Assembly (NCBI RefSeq): GCF_036906915.1
Contig: NZ_JBAKHX010000088.1
Coordinates: 1-31,740 of the forward strand
Length of the DNA: 31,740 nt
Source: Phytohabitans sp036906915
Lineage (GTDB): Bacteria; Actinomycetota; Actinomycetes; Mycobacteriales; Micromonosporaceae
Direction of reading: 5' to 3'
In this document: one piece after another, positions 22,583-30,038 of the stretch
How the letters are laid out: the number at the start of each line of letters is the position of its first letter
How positions within the stretch are numbered: position 1 is the stretch's first letter
Program-made: the position numbers and the translations under genes
The notes under the pieces: model-generated
Databases searched by the model: none
What the model saw: only the letters and a program-made list of their open reading frames with translations
Told to the model about the DNA's origin: nothing

Positions 22583-23236
22583 TCACAGTCGCAATCGTCC
22601 CGCCGCGCCCAGGACGGCGAGGGCGTCGGCGGTCACCCACGGATCCGCCCGCCGCGTGCTCGTGCCGCCCCAGTCGACGCAGTCGTTGTGCAGCGCGATG
22701 TCGGCGGAAACCTTGTAGTAGCGGGCCTGCGCGGGCCAGCCGTCGGTGACCCGCGCGGCTTCGAGCCGGTCGAGCGCGTCGGTGCAGCGAGGGTCGCCGA
22801 GCAGGTCGAGGTCTGCCAGGGCTTTGAGCCCGCCGAGGTAGTCGTAGTGCCAGTAGAGCGGGTAGTGGAGCTTGGCGAACTCGGGGTGGATCAGTTCGCC
22901 GGTGCTCGCGCGGTAGAGCAGGCGGCGGGACAGCAACACCTCGGCGGCGCGGCGGGCGGCGTCCCAGGCAGGGCCGCCGGTCGTCTTCGCGTACGCGGCG
23001 AGGCCGCGCATCGGAAGGAGGGTCTCGCAGAACGACGAGGTGTGCGCGTCCGGGTTCTTGTCGCAGTTCCAGCCACCGTCCGGCCACTGCCAGTGCAGCA
23101 GCCGTTCGACCAGGGCCTCGCACCGATCGTCGGCGAGACCAAGCGTGACGAGGAACCACAGGGCGTTGCCCTGCTGGGAACCGCAGCGCCGGTGCCGGCC
23201 CTGCATCATCCGCTCATTGTGCCTGGGACACGTCAC
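22583..23236 (-). pseudogene. N-terminally truncated prenyltransferase/squalene-cyclase-like (alpha-toroid) protein
   Basis: The 217-residue reading consists of alpha-toroid repeats: WQWPDGGWNCDKNPDAHTSS carries the QW-like motif of prenyltransferase/squalene-cyclase-fold proteins, followed by ETLLPMRGLAAYA, HYPLYWHYDYLGGL and DWGGTSTRRADPWVTADALAVL. Homologues as I recall them continue N-terminally for another 80-150 residues. Here the similarity starts abruptly at GSQQGNALWFLVTLGL after an unrelated 19-residue leader, and the upstream DNA belongs to the divergent DM13 gene's control region. So it is either a truncated pseudogene or an unusually short member. No enzymatic activity should be assumed. 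GTG at 23236 is the first available start; the second choice is ATG at about 23209. Confidence 0.6.
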
Positions 23237-23281
23237 CGCTTGGTAAGGGTTTGTCTGGCCCGGGGGCGGTTTACTGGAGGC

Positions 23282-23860
23282 GTGATCGGACGCCTTTTGC
23301 GCAAGCCGCTGGCCTGGGTGGTCGTGGCCGTCCTGGCCGTTGGTGGCGGGCTCGGCCTGTACTGGTTCCAGCCTTGGAAGATCGTCACCGACAAGGAGGT
23401 GAACGAGACGCTAGCGGTGGCGTCCACACCGGATACCCCGGCCACGACGAGCCCGGCGTCTGACCCGCCGTCTGATCCGGCGTCTGATCCGGCGTCTGAC
23501 CCGCCGTCTGGCCCGGTCGTGGTGCGGCAGGGCGAGTTCATCAGCCAGGAGCACGAGACCAGCGGCACGGCGCGGGTGCTCCGGCGGCCGGACGGCTCGC
23601 ACCGGCTGGAACTGGTTGATCTGGACACCTCCAACGGGCCCGACCTGCGGGTGTGGCTGTCGGATCAGCCGGTGCGCGACGGGGTGCGCGGATGGCGGGT
23701 ATTCGACGACGGGGACTGGGTCGAACTCGGCAAGCTCAAGGGCAACAAGGGCGATCAGGCGTATGCCATCCCGGCCGGCACCGACCTGGACCGGCTCGGC
23801 AGCGTCTCGATCTGGTGCAAGCGGTTCTCGGTCTCCTTCGGCGCGGCCGCACTCACCTGA
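23282..23860 (+). CDS. Membrane-anchored DM13-domain protein
   Basis: 192 residues. A single N-terminal membrane helix (about 10-28, LAWVVVAVLAVGGGLGLYWF) is followed by a Thr/Ser/Pro/Asp linker with a small repeated unit (SDPPSDPASDPASDPPSGP), then a DM13 domain (about 85-192): GEFISQEHETSGTARVLRRP, LRVWLSDQPV, and the closing SIWCKRFSVSFGAAAL with the conserved Cys. DM13 is proposed to take part in electron transfer or cell-surface redox; that role is family-level inference. GTG at 23282 has GGAGG only 1 base upstream, an awkward spacing, so TTG at 23294 or a leaderless start cannot be excluded. Divergent from the truncated toroid gene. Confidence 0.85.
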   Translation: MIGRLLRKPLAWVVVAVLAVGGGLGLYWFQPWKIVTDKEVNETLAVASTPDTPATTSPASDPPSDPASDPASDPPSGPVVVRQGEFISQEHETSGTARVLRRPDGSHRLELVDLDTSNGPDLRVWLSDQPVRDGVRGWRVFDDGDWVELGKLKGNKGDQAYAIPAGTDLDRLGSVSIWCKRFSVSFGAAALT

Positions 23861-23872
23861 CGCCCGGCGGCC

Positions 23873-24526
23873 TCATCGGGAGAGAACGTCGAAAGCGTGG
23901 CGGCGGTGGGCGGCGAACAGCGCCAGGGCGCGGTCGGTGTCGCGGGCGCGCAGCGCGCCGACGAGCTCGCGGTGCTCGTCGGCGACGTGTGACAGGTAGT
24001 CGCGGGTGTCGCGGCCGATCCGGGTCAGCAGAAACAGGTGTACCTGTGAGCGGATCGCCTGCCAGGCCTCCTCCAGGCGGCGGTGGCCGGCGGCGGCGTA
24101 CACGGCGTCGTGGAAGGCGATGTCGCGGCGGACCATGTCGTGCTCGTCCTCGGCGCGCGCCATGCGGTCGGCCGCCTTCTCGATGGCCGTGATGTCGTCG
24201 TCGGACGCTCCCGCGACCACCTGCTGGACGGCGAGGTGTTCCAGCGCGCCGCGCAGGCTGTCGAGCTCGGCCACGTCGCGCGTGGACAGGGCGGTGACGG
24301 TGGCGCCGCGGTGCCACGCGCTGCGTACCAGGCCCTCGCCTTCGAGGCGCAGCAGCGCCTCGCGCACCGGGCCGCGGCTGACGTCGAGCGCGCCAGACAG
24401 CTCGACCTCGCGCAACTGCGCGCCGGGAGGGTAGGCGCCGGCGAAGATCGCCTCGCGGAGGCGGTCGGCGACCTCGTCGGCCAGGCCCCGGCGGCGGGCG
24501 GGCGCCACCCTGCGCTCCTCAGTCAT
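23873..24526 (-). CDS. GntR-family (FadR/FCD) transcriptional regulator
   Basis: 217 residues with an N-terminal winged helix (ADEVADRLREAIFAGAYPPG, then ALDVSRGPVREALLRLEGEGLV) and a C-terminal FCD ligand domain. The FCD metal ligands are visible: Asp in RDIAFHDAV with its His, and later His residues in HVADEHRELV and AAHRRHAF. It should bind a small organic acid and control its own gene and the divergent VOC gene. The 22 bp between the two start codons are a perfect palindrome, ideal for a dimeric GntR protein. ATG at 24526 is fixed by this symmetry. The effector is unknown. Confidence 0.93.
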   Translation of the reverse strand: MTEERRVAPARRRGLADEVADRLREAIFAGAYPPGAQLREVELSGALDVSRGPVREALLRLEGEGLVRSAWHRGATVTALSTRDVAELDSLRGALEHLAVQQVVAGASDDDITAIEKAADRMARAEDEHDMVRRDIAFHDAVYAAAGHRRLEEAWQAIRSQVHLFLLTRIGRDTRDYLSHVADEHRELVGALRARDTDRALALFAAHRRHAFDVLSR

Positions 24527-24551
24527 GTCGGAATGTTAACATTCCGACATG
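24524..24551. promoter_or_regulatory. Perfect 28-bp palindrome joining two divergent start codons (GntR operator)
   Basis: The half-site CATGTCGGAATGTT is followed directly by its exact complement. The two ATG codons form the outer ends of the palindrome, so the complete intergenic region (24527-24548, 22 bp) is the candidate operator. There is no room for leaders; promoters must lie within the opposite gene or overlap the operator. Confidence 0.85.
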
Positions 24552-24980
24552 AGCGTCCTCGACTCGCCGATCCCGCGATTCCACCTGGCCGTCCCGGTCG
24601 ACGACCTGGCCGCCGCGCGTCGCTTCTACGGCGAGGTGCTCGGCCTGGAGCACGGCCGCAGCGCCGACACCTGGGTCGACTGGAACCTGCACGGCCACCA
24701 GTTCGTCACCCACCTCGCACCGGGTCGCGCCGCAAAGATCCACAACCCGGTCGACGGCCACGACGTGCCGGTGCCGCATTTCGGCCTGATCCTGACGGTC
24801 GCGCGCTTCCACGAGCTCGCCGACCGGCTGCGCGCGGCCGGCACCACGTTCATCATTGAGCCGTACGTGCGCTTCGAGGGGCAGGCCGGCGAGCAGTGGA
24901 CGATGTTCCTGCTCGACCCGGCCGGCAACGCCCTGGAGTTCAAGGCGTTCGCCGACGACTCCCAGGTCTTCGCGGCGTGA
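24549..24980 (+). CDS. VOC-family (glyoxalase/dioxygenase-like) protein
   Basis: A 143-residue VOC protein with two beta-alpha-beta-beta-beta units. Family features include RFHLAVPVDDLAAARRFYGEVLGL at the start, VPHFGLILTVARFHELADRL in the second unit, and WTMFLLDPAGNALEFKAF at the end. Likely metal ligands are His12, the His in VPHFG and Glu in LEFK, a standard His-His-Glu set. It may be a lyase, isomerase, fosfomycin-type transferase or dioxygenase; the absence of nearby pathway genes leaves this open. It is under the divergent GntR regulator through the shared palindrome. ATG at 24549 is the end of that palindrome. Confidence 0.9.
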   Translation: MSVLDSPIPRFHLAVPVDDLAAARRFYGEVLGLEHGRSADTWVDWNLHGHQFVTHLAPGRAAKIHNPVDGHDVPVPHFGLILTVARFHELADRLRAAGTTFIIEPYVRFEGQAGEQWTMFLLDPAGNALEFKAFADDSQVFAA

Positions 24981-24991
24981 GGGCGAAGACC

Positions 24992-25138
24992 ATGCGCGTG
25001 TTTCAGATAGGCGCCGCCGTCGCCGCGGGCGCCGGGCTCGCCGCCCGCGGCGACGAGGTGAGCGGCATGCACGGCGACCCCGCACAGGCCCAGACCGTAC
25101 TGGCCATGAAGCGCGGCGTCTCGACGACCGCCCACTCC
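24992..25138 (+). pseudogene. NAD(P)-binding Rossmann protein remnant
   Basis: Just after the VOC gene the frame starting ATG 24992 reads MRVFQIGAAVAAGAGLAARG, then DEVSGMHGDPAQAQTVLAM. This closely resembles the beginning of NAD(P)-binding atypical short-chain dehydrogenases (MRVFQIGAAGGVG-type, then LAARGDEVSGMHR). However, the Gly-rich loop has lost several residues, and all similarity ends after about 40 codons, replaced by the region before the CFA-synthase-like stop. It is a decayed fragment, not a working gene. Confidence 0.65.
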
Positions 25139-25161
25139 CGCCCTAGGCCTGGTGTGGGGCG

Positions 25162-26460
25162 TCAGGGGCGGGGCTCGAGGATGAACTGGCGCACGTCCAG
25201 GTGGCCGGCGGCGAAGCCGGCCTCGCAGGACGCCAGGTAGTACTCCCAGGTGCGGCGGAACGTCTGGTCGAAGCCGAGCGCCTCCACCGCCGCCGTGTTC
25301 GCGGTGAACCGTTCCCGCCACAGCCGCAACGTCGCCGCGTAGTGCGTGCCGAACGCGTGCGACTCGCGCACCCGCAGCCGGGTGTGCCTGGCCACGAGCT
25401 GCTCGATCGCCTCGGTCGACAGGATCACCCCGCCGGGGAAGATGTACTTCTGTATCCACGTGTAGGTGCGGCGGGCGGCGCGCAGCCGCTCGTGCGGCAC
25501 CAGGATCGCCTGCAGGCCGACCCGGCCGCCGGGCGCGAGCAGCCGGTCGAGCGTGGCGAAGTAGGCCGGCCAGTACCGCTCGCCGACGGCCTCGATCATC
25601 TCGACGCTGACGATCGCGTCGTAGCCGTCGGGGTCGGTGGGCTCGATCAGCCGGTAGTCGCGCAGCTCGATCGTGACGCGGTCGGCGACGCCGGCCTCGG
25701 CGACCCGGCGCAGCGCCAGGTCGCGCTGCTCCACGGAGATCGTCACGGTGTGGACGGTGGCGCCTCGCCGGGCGGCGCGGATGGCAAGCTCACCCCAGCC
25801 GGTGCCGATCTCCAGCACGCGGCTGCCCGGGCCGACACCGGCGCGGTCCAGGAGGCGATCGATCTTGTTGCGCTGGGCGACGGCGAGGTCGCCGGGCGCC
25901 GGCGCGACCGCCACCCCGCCCGACCGGCCGTCGGGGAACAGCGCCGACGAGTACGTCATCGACTCGTCCAGGAACAGCGCGAACATCTCGTTCGACAGGT
26001 CGTAGTGGTGCTGGATGTTGCGTCGAGCCCCATCGACGGTGTTTTCCTCGGCGCGCGGCAACCGGGAGCGAAACAGAGCCCGCGTCACCGGCAGGTGGCG
26101 GAAGCGGCGCAGGTGCCGTAGCGCCCCGAGCCGGTCGTCGCGCAGGGCCGCCGCGACGGCGGTCAGCAGCCCGGCGAGGTCGTCGGTGTCCCAGTCGCGG
26201 GCCTGGTATCCCTCGCCGAAGCCGATCAGCCCTCGGGCGCCGAGCCGGTGGTAGAAGGCGTCGGGCCGGCGCAGCCGCAGCTCGGGCGCCCCGGGTGGGC
26301 CCAGCGCGTCCCCGTCGCTGACGACGTGGATCGGTACGCGTTCGGCGACGCGGCGCACGAGCCGGGCCGCGGCGGCGGCGCGGAGCGGCGCGCGTGGCAC
26401 GGCGGCCACGTCGGGCCAGCGCTGTGGGTCGGGGAGTGCGCTGTTTCCGTTACTCGTCAT
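25162..26460 (-). CDS. Cyclopropane-fatty-acyl-phospholipid synthase-type methyltransferase
   Basis: SAM-dependent enzyme (432 residues) acting on unsaturated acyl chains in membrane phospholipids. An N-terminal lipid-binding part (RLVRRVAERVPIHVV to about 140) precedes the catalytic half: NIQHHYDLSNEMFALFLDES, MTYSSALF, SAM motif I VLEIGTGWGELAIRAA, VTISVEQRDLA, and the substrate-site VEMIEAVGERYWPAYF, followed by WIQKYIFPGG. These match CFA synthases and the related UfaA/10-methyl-forming group; which product is made cannot be told. ATG at 26460 gives MTSNGNSALP; a longer frame to 26778 crosses sequence without similarity. A single gene with about 270 bp of empty upstream DNA. Confidence 0.92.
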   Translation of the reverse strand: MTSNGNSALPDPQRWPDVAAVPRAPLRAAAAARLVRRVAERVPIHVVSDGDALGPPGAPELRLRRPDAFYHRLGARGLIGFGEGYQARDWDTDDLAGLLTAVAAALRDDRLGALRHLRRFRHLPVTRALFRSRLPRAEENTVDGARRNIQHHYDLSNEMFALFLDESMTYSSALFPDGRSGGVAVAPAPGDLAVAQRNKIDRLLDRAGVGPGSRVLEIGTGWGELAIRAARRGATVHTVTISVEQRDLALRRVAEAGVADRVTIELRDYRLIEPTDPDGYDAIVSVEMIEAVGERYWPAYFATLDRLLAPGGRVGLQAILVPHERLRAARRTYTWIQKYIFPGGVILSTEAIEQLVARHTRLRVRESHAFGTHYAATLRLWRERFTANTAAVEALGFDQTFRRTWEYYLASCEAGFAAGHLDVRQFILEPRP

Positions 26461-26731
26461 AGGGTCCCAAACCTCCACGAGCGGAACACGCGACCCTGAC
26501 AACCCCATGCCAGGCCGCACCCGATAACGGTACGACGCCCGGAGATGGGAGCACATAGACATGACGACGTTCGCCCGGGCCAGTTGGCCACCGTGCGGGT
26601 CAGCTACGCGCGGCGGCGACCGACAAGGACGGCAACGCTGTGACCCAGACCCAGATCCGCGCGTACAGATTGGCCTGACGCGCCGCGTGTCGCCCGCGTG
26701 TGCACGTAGCCTCCGCTCCGCCCGGAGCCTC
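26461..26731. other. Intergenic region before the CFA-synthase-type gene
   Basis: This 271-bp gap separates the CFA-type gene start and the kelch lipoprotein stop, both minus strand. I see no convincing gene; plus-strand readings (for example from 26561) have no protein-like pattern. It should contain the CFA-gene promoter; the best -10-like candidate is in GTTATCGG near 26523-26530, but the match is weak. Confidence 0.3.
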
Positions 26732-27841
26732 TCAGCGCCAGAGCCAGGCGTCGTTGCGCAGGTCGTCGCCCCAGCCACCGCCGAAGACCAGCAGGTCTGG
26801 GCCGGCGGCTACCAGGGTCGCGCCGGAGCGGCGGTCGCCAGGCAGCTTGGGGAGCGCCTCCCAGGTGCCCGTGGTCGTGTCGAGCACCGCGCCATGAAGT
26901 CCTAAGTAGACGGCCGAGGTGGCGGAACGGGCGCCCGCCGTCTCGCCACCGGCGGGCAGCTCGGGCAGCGGCGCCCACTGCCCGGTCGCCGGGTCGAGGA
27001 TGCCACCGTTCGGGTAGGCGCGCCCCCAGTTGCCGACCTCGCCGCCGTCGGCGTCACCGAGGGTCGGGTTGACCAGCTTCCCACCGGCGAGCAGCCACGG
27101 CGCGGTGTAGAGGATCTGCGAGTCGGGCAGCCGGCGCCAGGTGCCGGTGGCGAGGTCGAGGGCGGCGGCCCGGGTCAGCGAGGGTTTTTTCTGGCCCGGG
27201 TTGGGCACCAGCTCCTTGTCGAACAGGACCAGCTCCCGGCCCGTCCACGCCATGGTGCGGTCGTAGGAGCGGCCCAGCGGATCGGCCGGCAGCTCGCGCC
27301 ACGCCCCGGTCGCGGCGTCGAGAACGTAGTCCGGCGCCTCCAACGCCTCGTCGCTGCCCGAGTACGCGACGAGGCGGCCGCCGGCGGCCACGAGCTGGTA
27401 CCAGCTGTCCGGCTTGAACGGGACCTGCACGAGGCTCCAGCGGTCCTCGTCGACCCGGTACACGAGGACCTGCCGCCCCTGGTTGGGCAGGATGTACGCC
27501 GACGTCCCGACGACCACGCCCTGCCCCCACACGAACGGCACCGGGGAATCGGCGATGCGCCGCCACTTGCCGGTGGCCGGGTCGAGGGCCGCGCCGTCGG
27601 CCAGCGGCGTGGGGTCGGCGCCGCAGTCGGCGTTGGGCGGGCAGATCGCGTCGTCGGCGCCGCCGATGATCAGCGCCTCGATGCCGGTCCAGAGGCCGAG
27701 GGCGGCGTGCCGGGGGCTGAGCGGGGAGCCGGCCAGCTCCTGCCAGCCGTCGCCGCGTCCGCCTCCGCCGCCCGGGTCGGGGTCGGTGGCGCCGCACGCG
27801 GTGGCGGCGAGAACGACCAGGAGAGCCAGCCCCGTCTTCAT
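26732..27841 (-). CDS. Kelch-repeat-like lipoprotein
   Basis: A 369-residue exported lipoprotein. The signal peptide MKTGLALLVVLAATAC ends in a lipobox Cys, followed by a Gly/Asp linker. The rest is a series of about six repeats of kelch/beta-propeller type, each with a G-A-x-L-D-x-A-T-G-x-W core (for example GAALDPATGKWRRI, DAATGAWRELP, LDLATGTWRRLP, LDPATGQWAPLP, LDTTTGTWEALP). The GG/W pattern and a closing VFGGGWGDDL strand fit a propeller. The ligand is unknown; such surface propellers often bind carbohydrates or proteins. ATG at 27841 overlaps the stop of the LysR gene by 4 bp (ATGA), so the two are translated together. Confidence 0.88.
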   Translation of the reverse strand: MKTGLALLVVLAATACGATDPDPGGGGGRGDGWQELAGSPLSPRHAALGLWTGIEALIIGGADDAICPPNADCGADPTPLADGAALDPATGKWRRIADSPVPFVWGQGVVVGTSAYILPNQGRQVLVYRVDEDRWSLVQVPFKPDSWYQLVAAGGRLVAYSGSDEALEAPDYVLDAATGAWRELPADPLGRSYDRTMAWTGRELVLFDKELVPNPGQKKPSLTRAAALDLATGTWRRLPDSQILYTAPWLLAGGKLVNPTLGDADGGEVGNWGRAYPNGGILDPATGQWAPLPELPAGGETAGARSATSAVYLGLHGAVLDTTTGTWEALPKLPGDRRSGATLVAAGPDLLVFGGGWGDDLRNDAWLWR

Positions 27842-28773
27842 GTCCGGCTTGGACGGTGGCCGGTCCGGTCCGGTTCCAGATCAAGTGCGGCGGCCCGGAT
27901 CTCGTCGGCCACCAGCCGCGCCGCGGGGGACGGCTCGTGGCGGCCCGCGCGGTGGACCAGGTCCAGGCGGCGGGCACCGAGGACGGCGGCGGGCAGCAGG
28001 CGTACCCGGGAATCTGGCGGGTCGGGCAGCGCGAGCGCCGGCACGACCGCCACCGCGAGCCCGGCCGCCACCACCGACAGCGCGGCCGGATACTCCAGGC
28101 ACTCGTGCGCGCGCTCCAGCGCGGCGCCGTGCTGGCCGGCGATGCGGTCCAGCGAGCGGCGCGCGACCGATCCGGGCGGCCCGTCCACCCAGGCCCGGCC
28201 GAGCAGGGCTTCGACGCTGTCGACCGCGCCCCAGGCGGCCGGCACGGCGAGCTGGTACGGGTCGAGCAGCAGCGGCGAGGCCGAAAGGCCCGGCCGTTGC
28301 GGGGCCGGGTCGGCGGCGTCCCGGTCGACGATGAGCAGGTCGAGGGCGCCGGCGCGCAGCGCCGCGAGGCCGGGGTCGGACTCGATCTGCTGGACGCGCA
28401 CCCGCACGTGCGGCCCGGCCGCGACGGCGGCCGGCGCGACGAGGTGCCGGATGGTCGTGGGAAACGCGCCGACCCTCACCGTGCCGGCCACCTGCCCGGT
28501 GAGGGCCGCCAGGTCGCGTTCGGCCTCGGCGAGCACGCCCGCGAGCCGACCGGCGTGCCGGGCCAGCAGCTTCCCGGCGGGGGTGAGGCCGGCGGCCCTT
28601 CGGCCGCCGAGGCGGGAGCGGTCCAGCAGCGTCACGCCGGCCTCCGCTTCGAGGCGGGCCACGTGCTGGGAGACCGCGGACGGCGTGAGGTGCAGGGCGG
28701 CGGCAGCGCCGAGGACGCTGCCGGCGTCGGCGACCGCGCGCAGCACCGCCAGCCGGCGAGGATCGAGCCGCAT
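27838..28773 (-). CDS. LysR-family transcriptional regulator
   Basis: 311 residues. The N-terminal helix-turn-helix is clear: LAVLRAVADAGSVLGAAAAL, then LTPSAVSQHVARLEAEAG and LLDRSRLGGRR. The remainder is a two-lobed LysR effector-binding domain (TVRVGAFPTTIRHLVAPA to the end), with AAGLAVAVVPALAL as the hinge strand. ATG at 28773 gives MRLDPRRLAVLRAV. It is divergent from the cyclase-family gene (73 bp between starts), the usual arrangement for a LysR target, and is coupled to the kelch lipoprotein by a 4-bp overlap. The effector is unknown. Confidence 0.92.
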   Translation of the reverse strand: MRLDPRRLAVLRAVADAGSVLGAAAALHLTPSAVSQHVARLEAEAGVTLLDRSRLGGRRAAGLTPAGKLLARHAGRLAGVLAEAERDLAALTGQVAGTVRVGAFPTTIRHLVAPAAVAAGPHVRVRVQQIESDPGLAALRAGALDLLIVDRDAADPAPQRPGLSASPLLLDPYQLAVPAAWGAVDSVEALLGRAWVDGPPGSVARRSLDRIAGQHGAALERAHECLEYPAALSVVAAGLAVAVVPALALPDPPDSRVRLLPAAVLGARRLDLVHRAGRHEPSPAARLVADEIRAAALDLEPDRTGHRPSRT

Positions 28774-28846
28774 ACAGCGACGCTACACGCAGCATGAAGA
28801 GGTTCTCGCTTTCGCTGTACGCGGACGTGGGCGCAGGATAGAAGGC

Positions 28847-29734
28847 ATGACGCAGTACCGAGCGGTCTTCGACGCGACCGTGACCTTCAGCAACGGCGGT
28901 GACCTGCGGGTCCGCGACTTCCGGCTGGACGTGCCGGGCCCGTCGGTGACCGAGGAGGCCCTCGCCGGGCTGCTGGTGCGGCACCTGGCCCTGCTGATGG
29001 TCGGCGAGGTGCGGTTCGACAGCGTGCGGGTGGTGCCCGAGCCGCACAAGGGGTCTCGGGGTGGCCCGTCTGAGAAGGGGCGGCTGGTCGACCTCAGCCA
29101 CGTGATCACGGCCGGCATGACCACGTATCCGGGACTGCCCGCCCCCGAGATCACGCCGCACCTGACCCGGGAGCAGTCCCGGGAGCGCTACGCGGGCGGC
29201 GCGGAGTTCACGATCGACCGCATCAGCATGGTGGGCAACACCGGCACCTACGTCGACAGCCCGTTCCACCGGTACGAAGGCGGCGTCGACCTGGCCGGGC
29301 TGCCGCTGGCCGCGGTGGCCGACCTGCCCGCGGTGGTCGTGCGCGCGGCGGGGGAGCGGGGGATCGGCCCCGACGCGTTCGACGGCCTCGAAGTGGCCGG
29401 CGCCGCGGTGCTGCTGCACACCGGCTGGGACCGGCACTGGAGCACCGCCGCATACGGCGATCCGGCGCCGTACCTGACCGCGGCGGGCGTCGAGCGGCTG
29501 GTCGCTGCGGGCGCGGCGCTGGTCGGCATCGACAGCGTCAACATCGACGACGCGGCCGGCGGCGGCGAGCGGCCCGCCCACAGTGGACTGCTGGCCGCCG
29601 GCATCCCGGTGCTGGAGCACCTCACCGGCCTGGACCAGCTCCCGGACACCGGCGCCCGCCTGCACGCCGTCCCCGCCCCGGTGCGCGACTTCGGCACCTT
29701 CCCGGTCCGCGCGTACGCGATCGTTCCCGTATGA
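28847..29734 (+). CDS. Cyclase-family (kynurenine-formamidase-like) protein with an extra N-terminal domain
   Basis: 295 residues in two parts. The first 70 or so residues (MTQYRAVFDATVTFSNGGDL to VRFDSVRVV) form a small unassigned alpha/beta domain. From about residue 80 (LVDLSHVITAGMTTYPGLP) it is a cyclase/formamidase fold. The family's active-site signature HxGTHxDxPxH appears as NTGTYVDSPFH: the Asp and final His remain, but two His ligands are Asn and Tyr. This fits a sub-branch with a changed or lost metal site. GIDSVNIDD and later CbrC-like loops are kept. ATG at 28847 follows GAAGG. It shares a 73-bp divergent control region with the LysR gene and overlaps the next gene by 4 bp (ATGA). 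Confidence 0.87.
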   Translation: MTQYRAVFDATVTFSNGGDLRVRDFRLDVPGPSVTEEALAGLLVRHLALLMVGEVRFDSVRVVPEPHKGSRGGPSEKGRLVDLSHVITAGMTTYPGLPAPEITPHLTREQSRERYAGGAEFTIDRISMVGNTGTYVDSPFHRYEGGVDLAGLPLAAVADLPAVVVRAAGERGIGPDAFDGLEVAGAAVLLHTGWDRHWSTAAYGDPAPYLTAAGVERLVAAGAALVGIDSVNIDDAAGGGERPAHSGLLAAGIPVLEHLTGLDQLPDTGARLHAVPAPVRDFGTFPVRAYAIVPV

Positions 29735-30009
29735 CCGGGACGCTCGCCGAGGTCGCCGGGTGGGGTGGGGCGGCGTTGCTCCTGTTGGCCTACCTGCTGC
29801 TGTCGATGGGGAGGATCGCCGCCAGCCGAGCGTTCCAGGCGATGAACCTGCTCGGCTCGCTCGGCCTCGCCGTCAACGCGTTGGTGCACGGCGCCTGGCC
29901 GTCGGCGACCCTCAACGCGATCTGGCTCGTGATCGCCCTAAATGGAGTGTTGCTGGGCGCGGAACGCGCGGGTCGCCAGCCAGCCCACCACGACCGCCAG
30001 ACCCGGTAG
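29731..30009 (+). CDS. Small integral membrane protein (CBU_0592-like)
   Basis: 92 residues with three hydrophobic segments: LAEVAGWGGAALLLLAYLLL (about 5-24), a middle one NLLGSLGLAVNALVHGAW (about 39-56), and TLNAIWLVIALNGVLLGA (about 60-77), then a short basic/His tail. The GWxGxxLLLxAYxLLSxGR and NxxGSxGLxxNxxxxxAxP patterns fit the CBU_0592-like family of unknown function. ATG at 29731 overlaps the stop of the cyclase gene by 4 bp (ATGA), so it probably belongs to that LysR-controlled unit. Converges on the EEP gene. Confidence 0.85.
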   Translation: MTGTLAEVAGWGGAALLLLAYLLLSMGRIAASRAFQAMNLLGSLGLAVNALVHGAWPSATLNAIWLVIALNGVLLGAERAGRQPAHHDRQTR

Positions 30010-30038
30010 CAGACCGCCGCGCTCCATGGTCTCTTACG

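Noticed and set aside
26561..26905. Plus-strand frame in and beyond the gap before the CFA-type gene
   Set aside because: No ribosome site or protein-like pattern, and it runs into the kelch lipoprotein's antisense.
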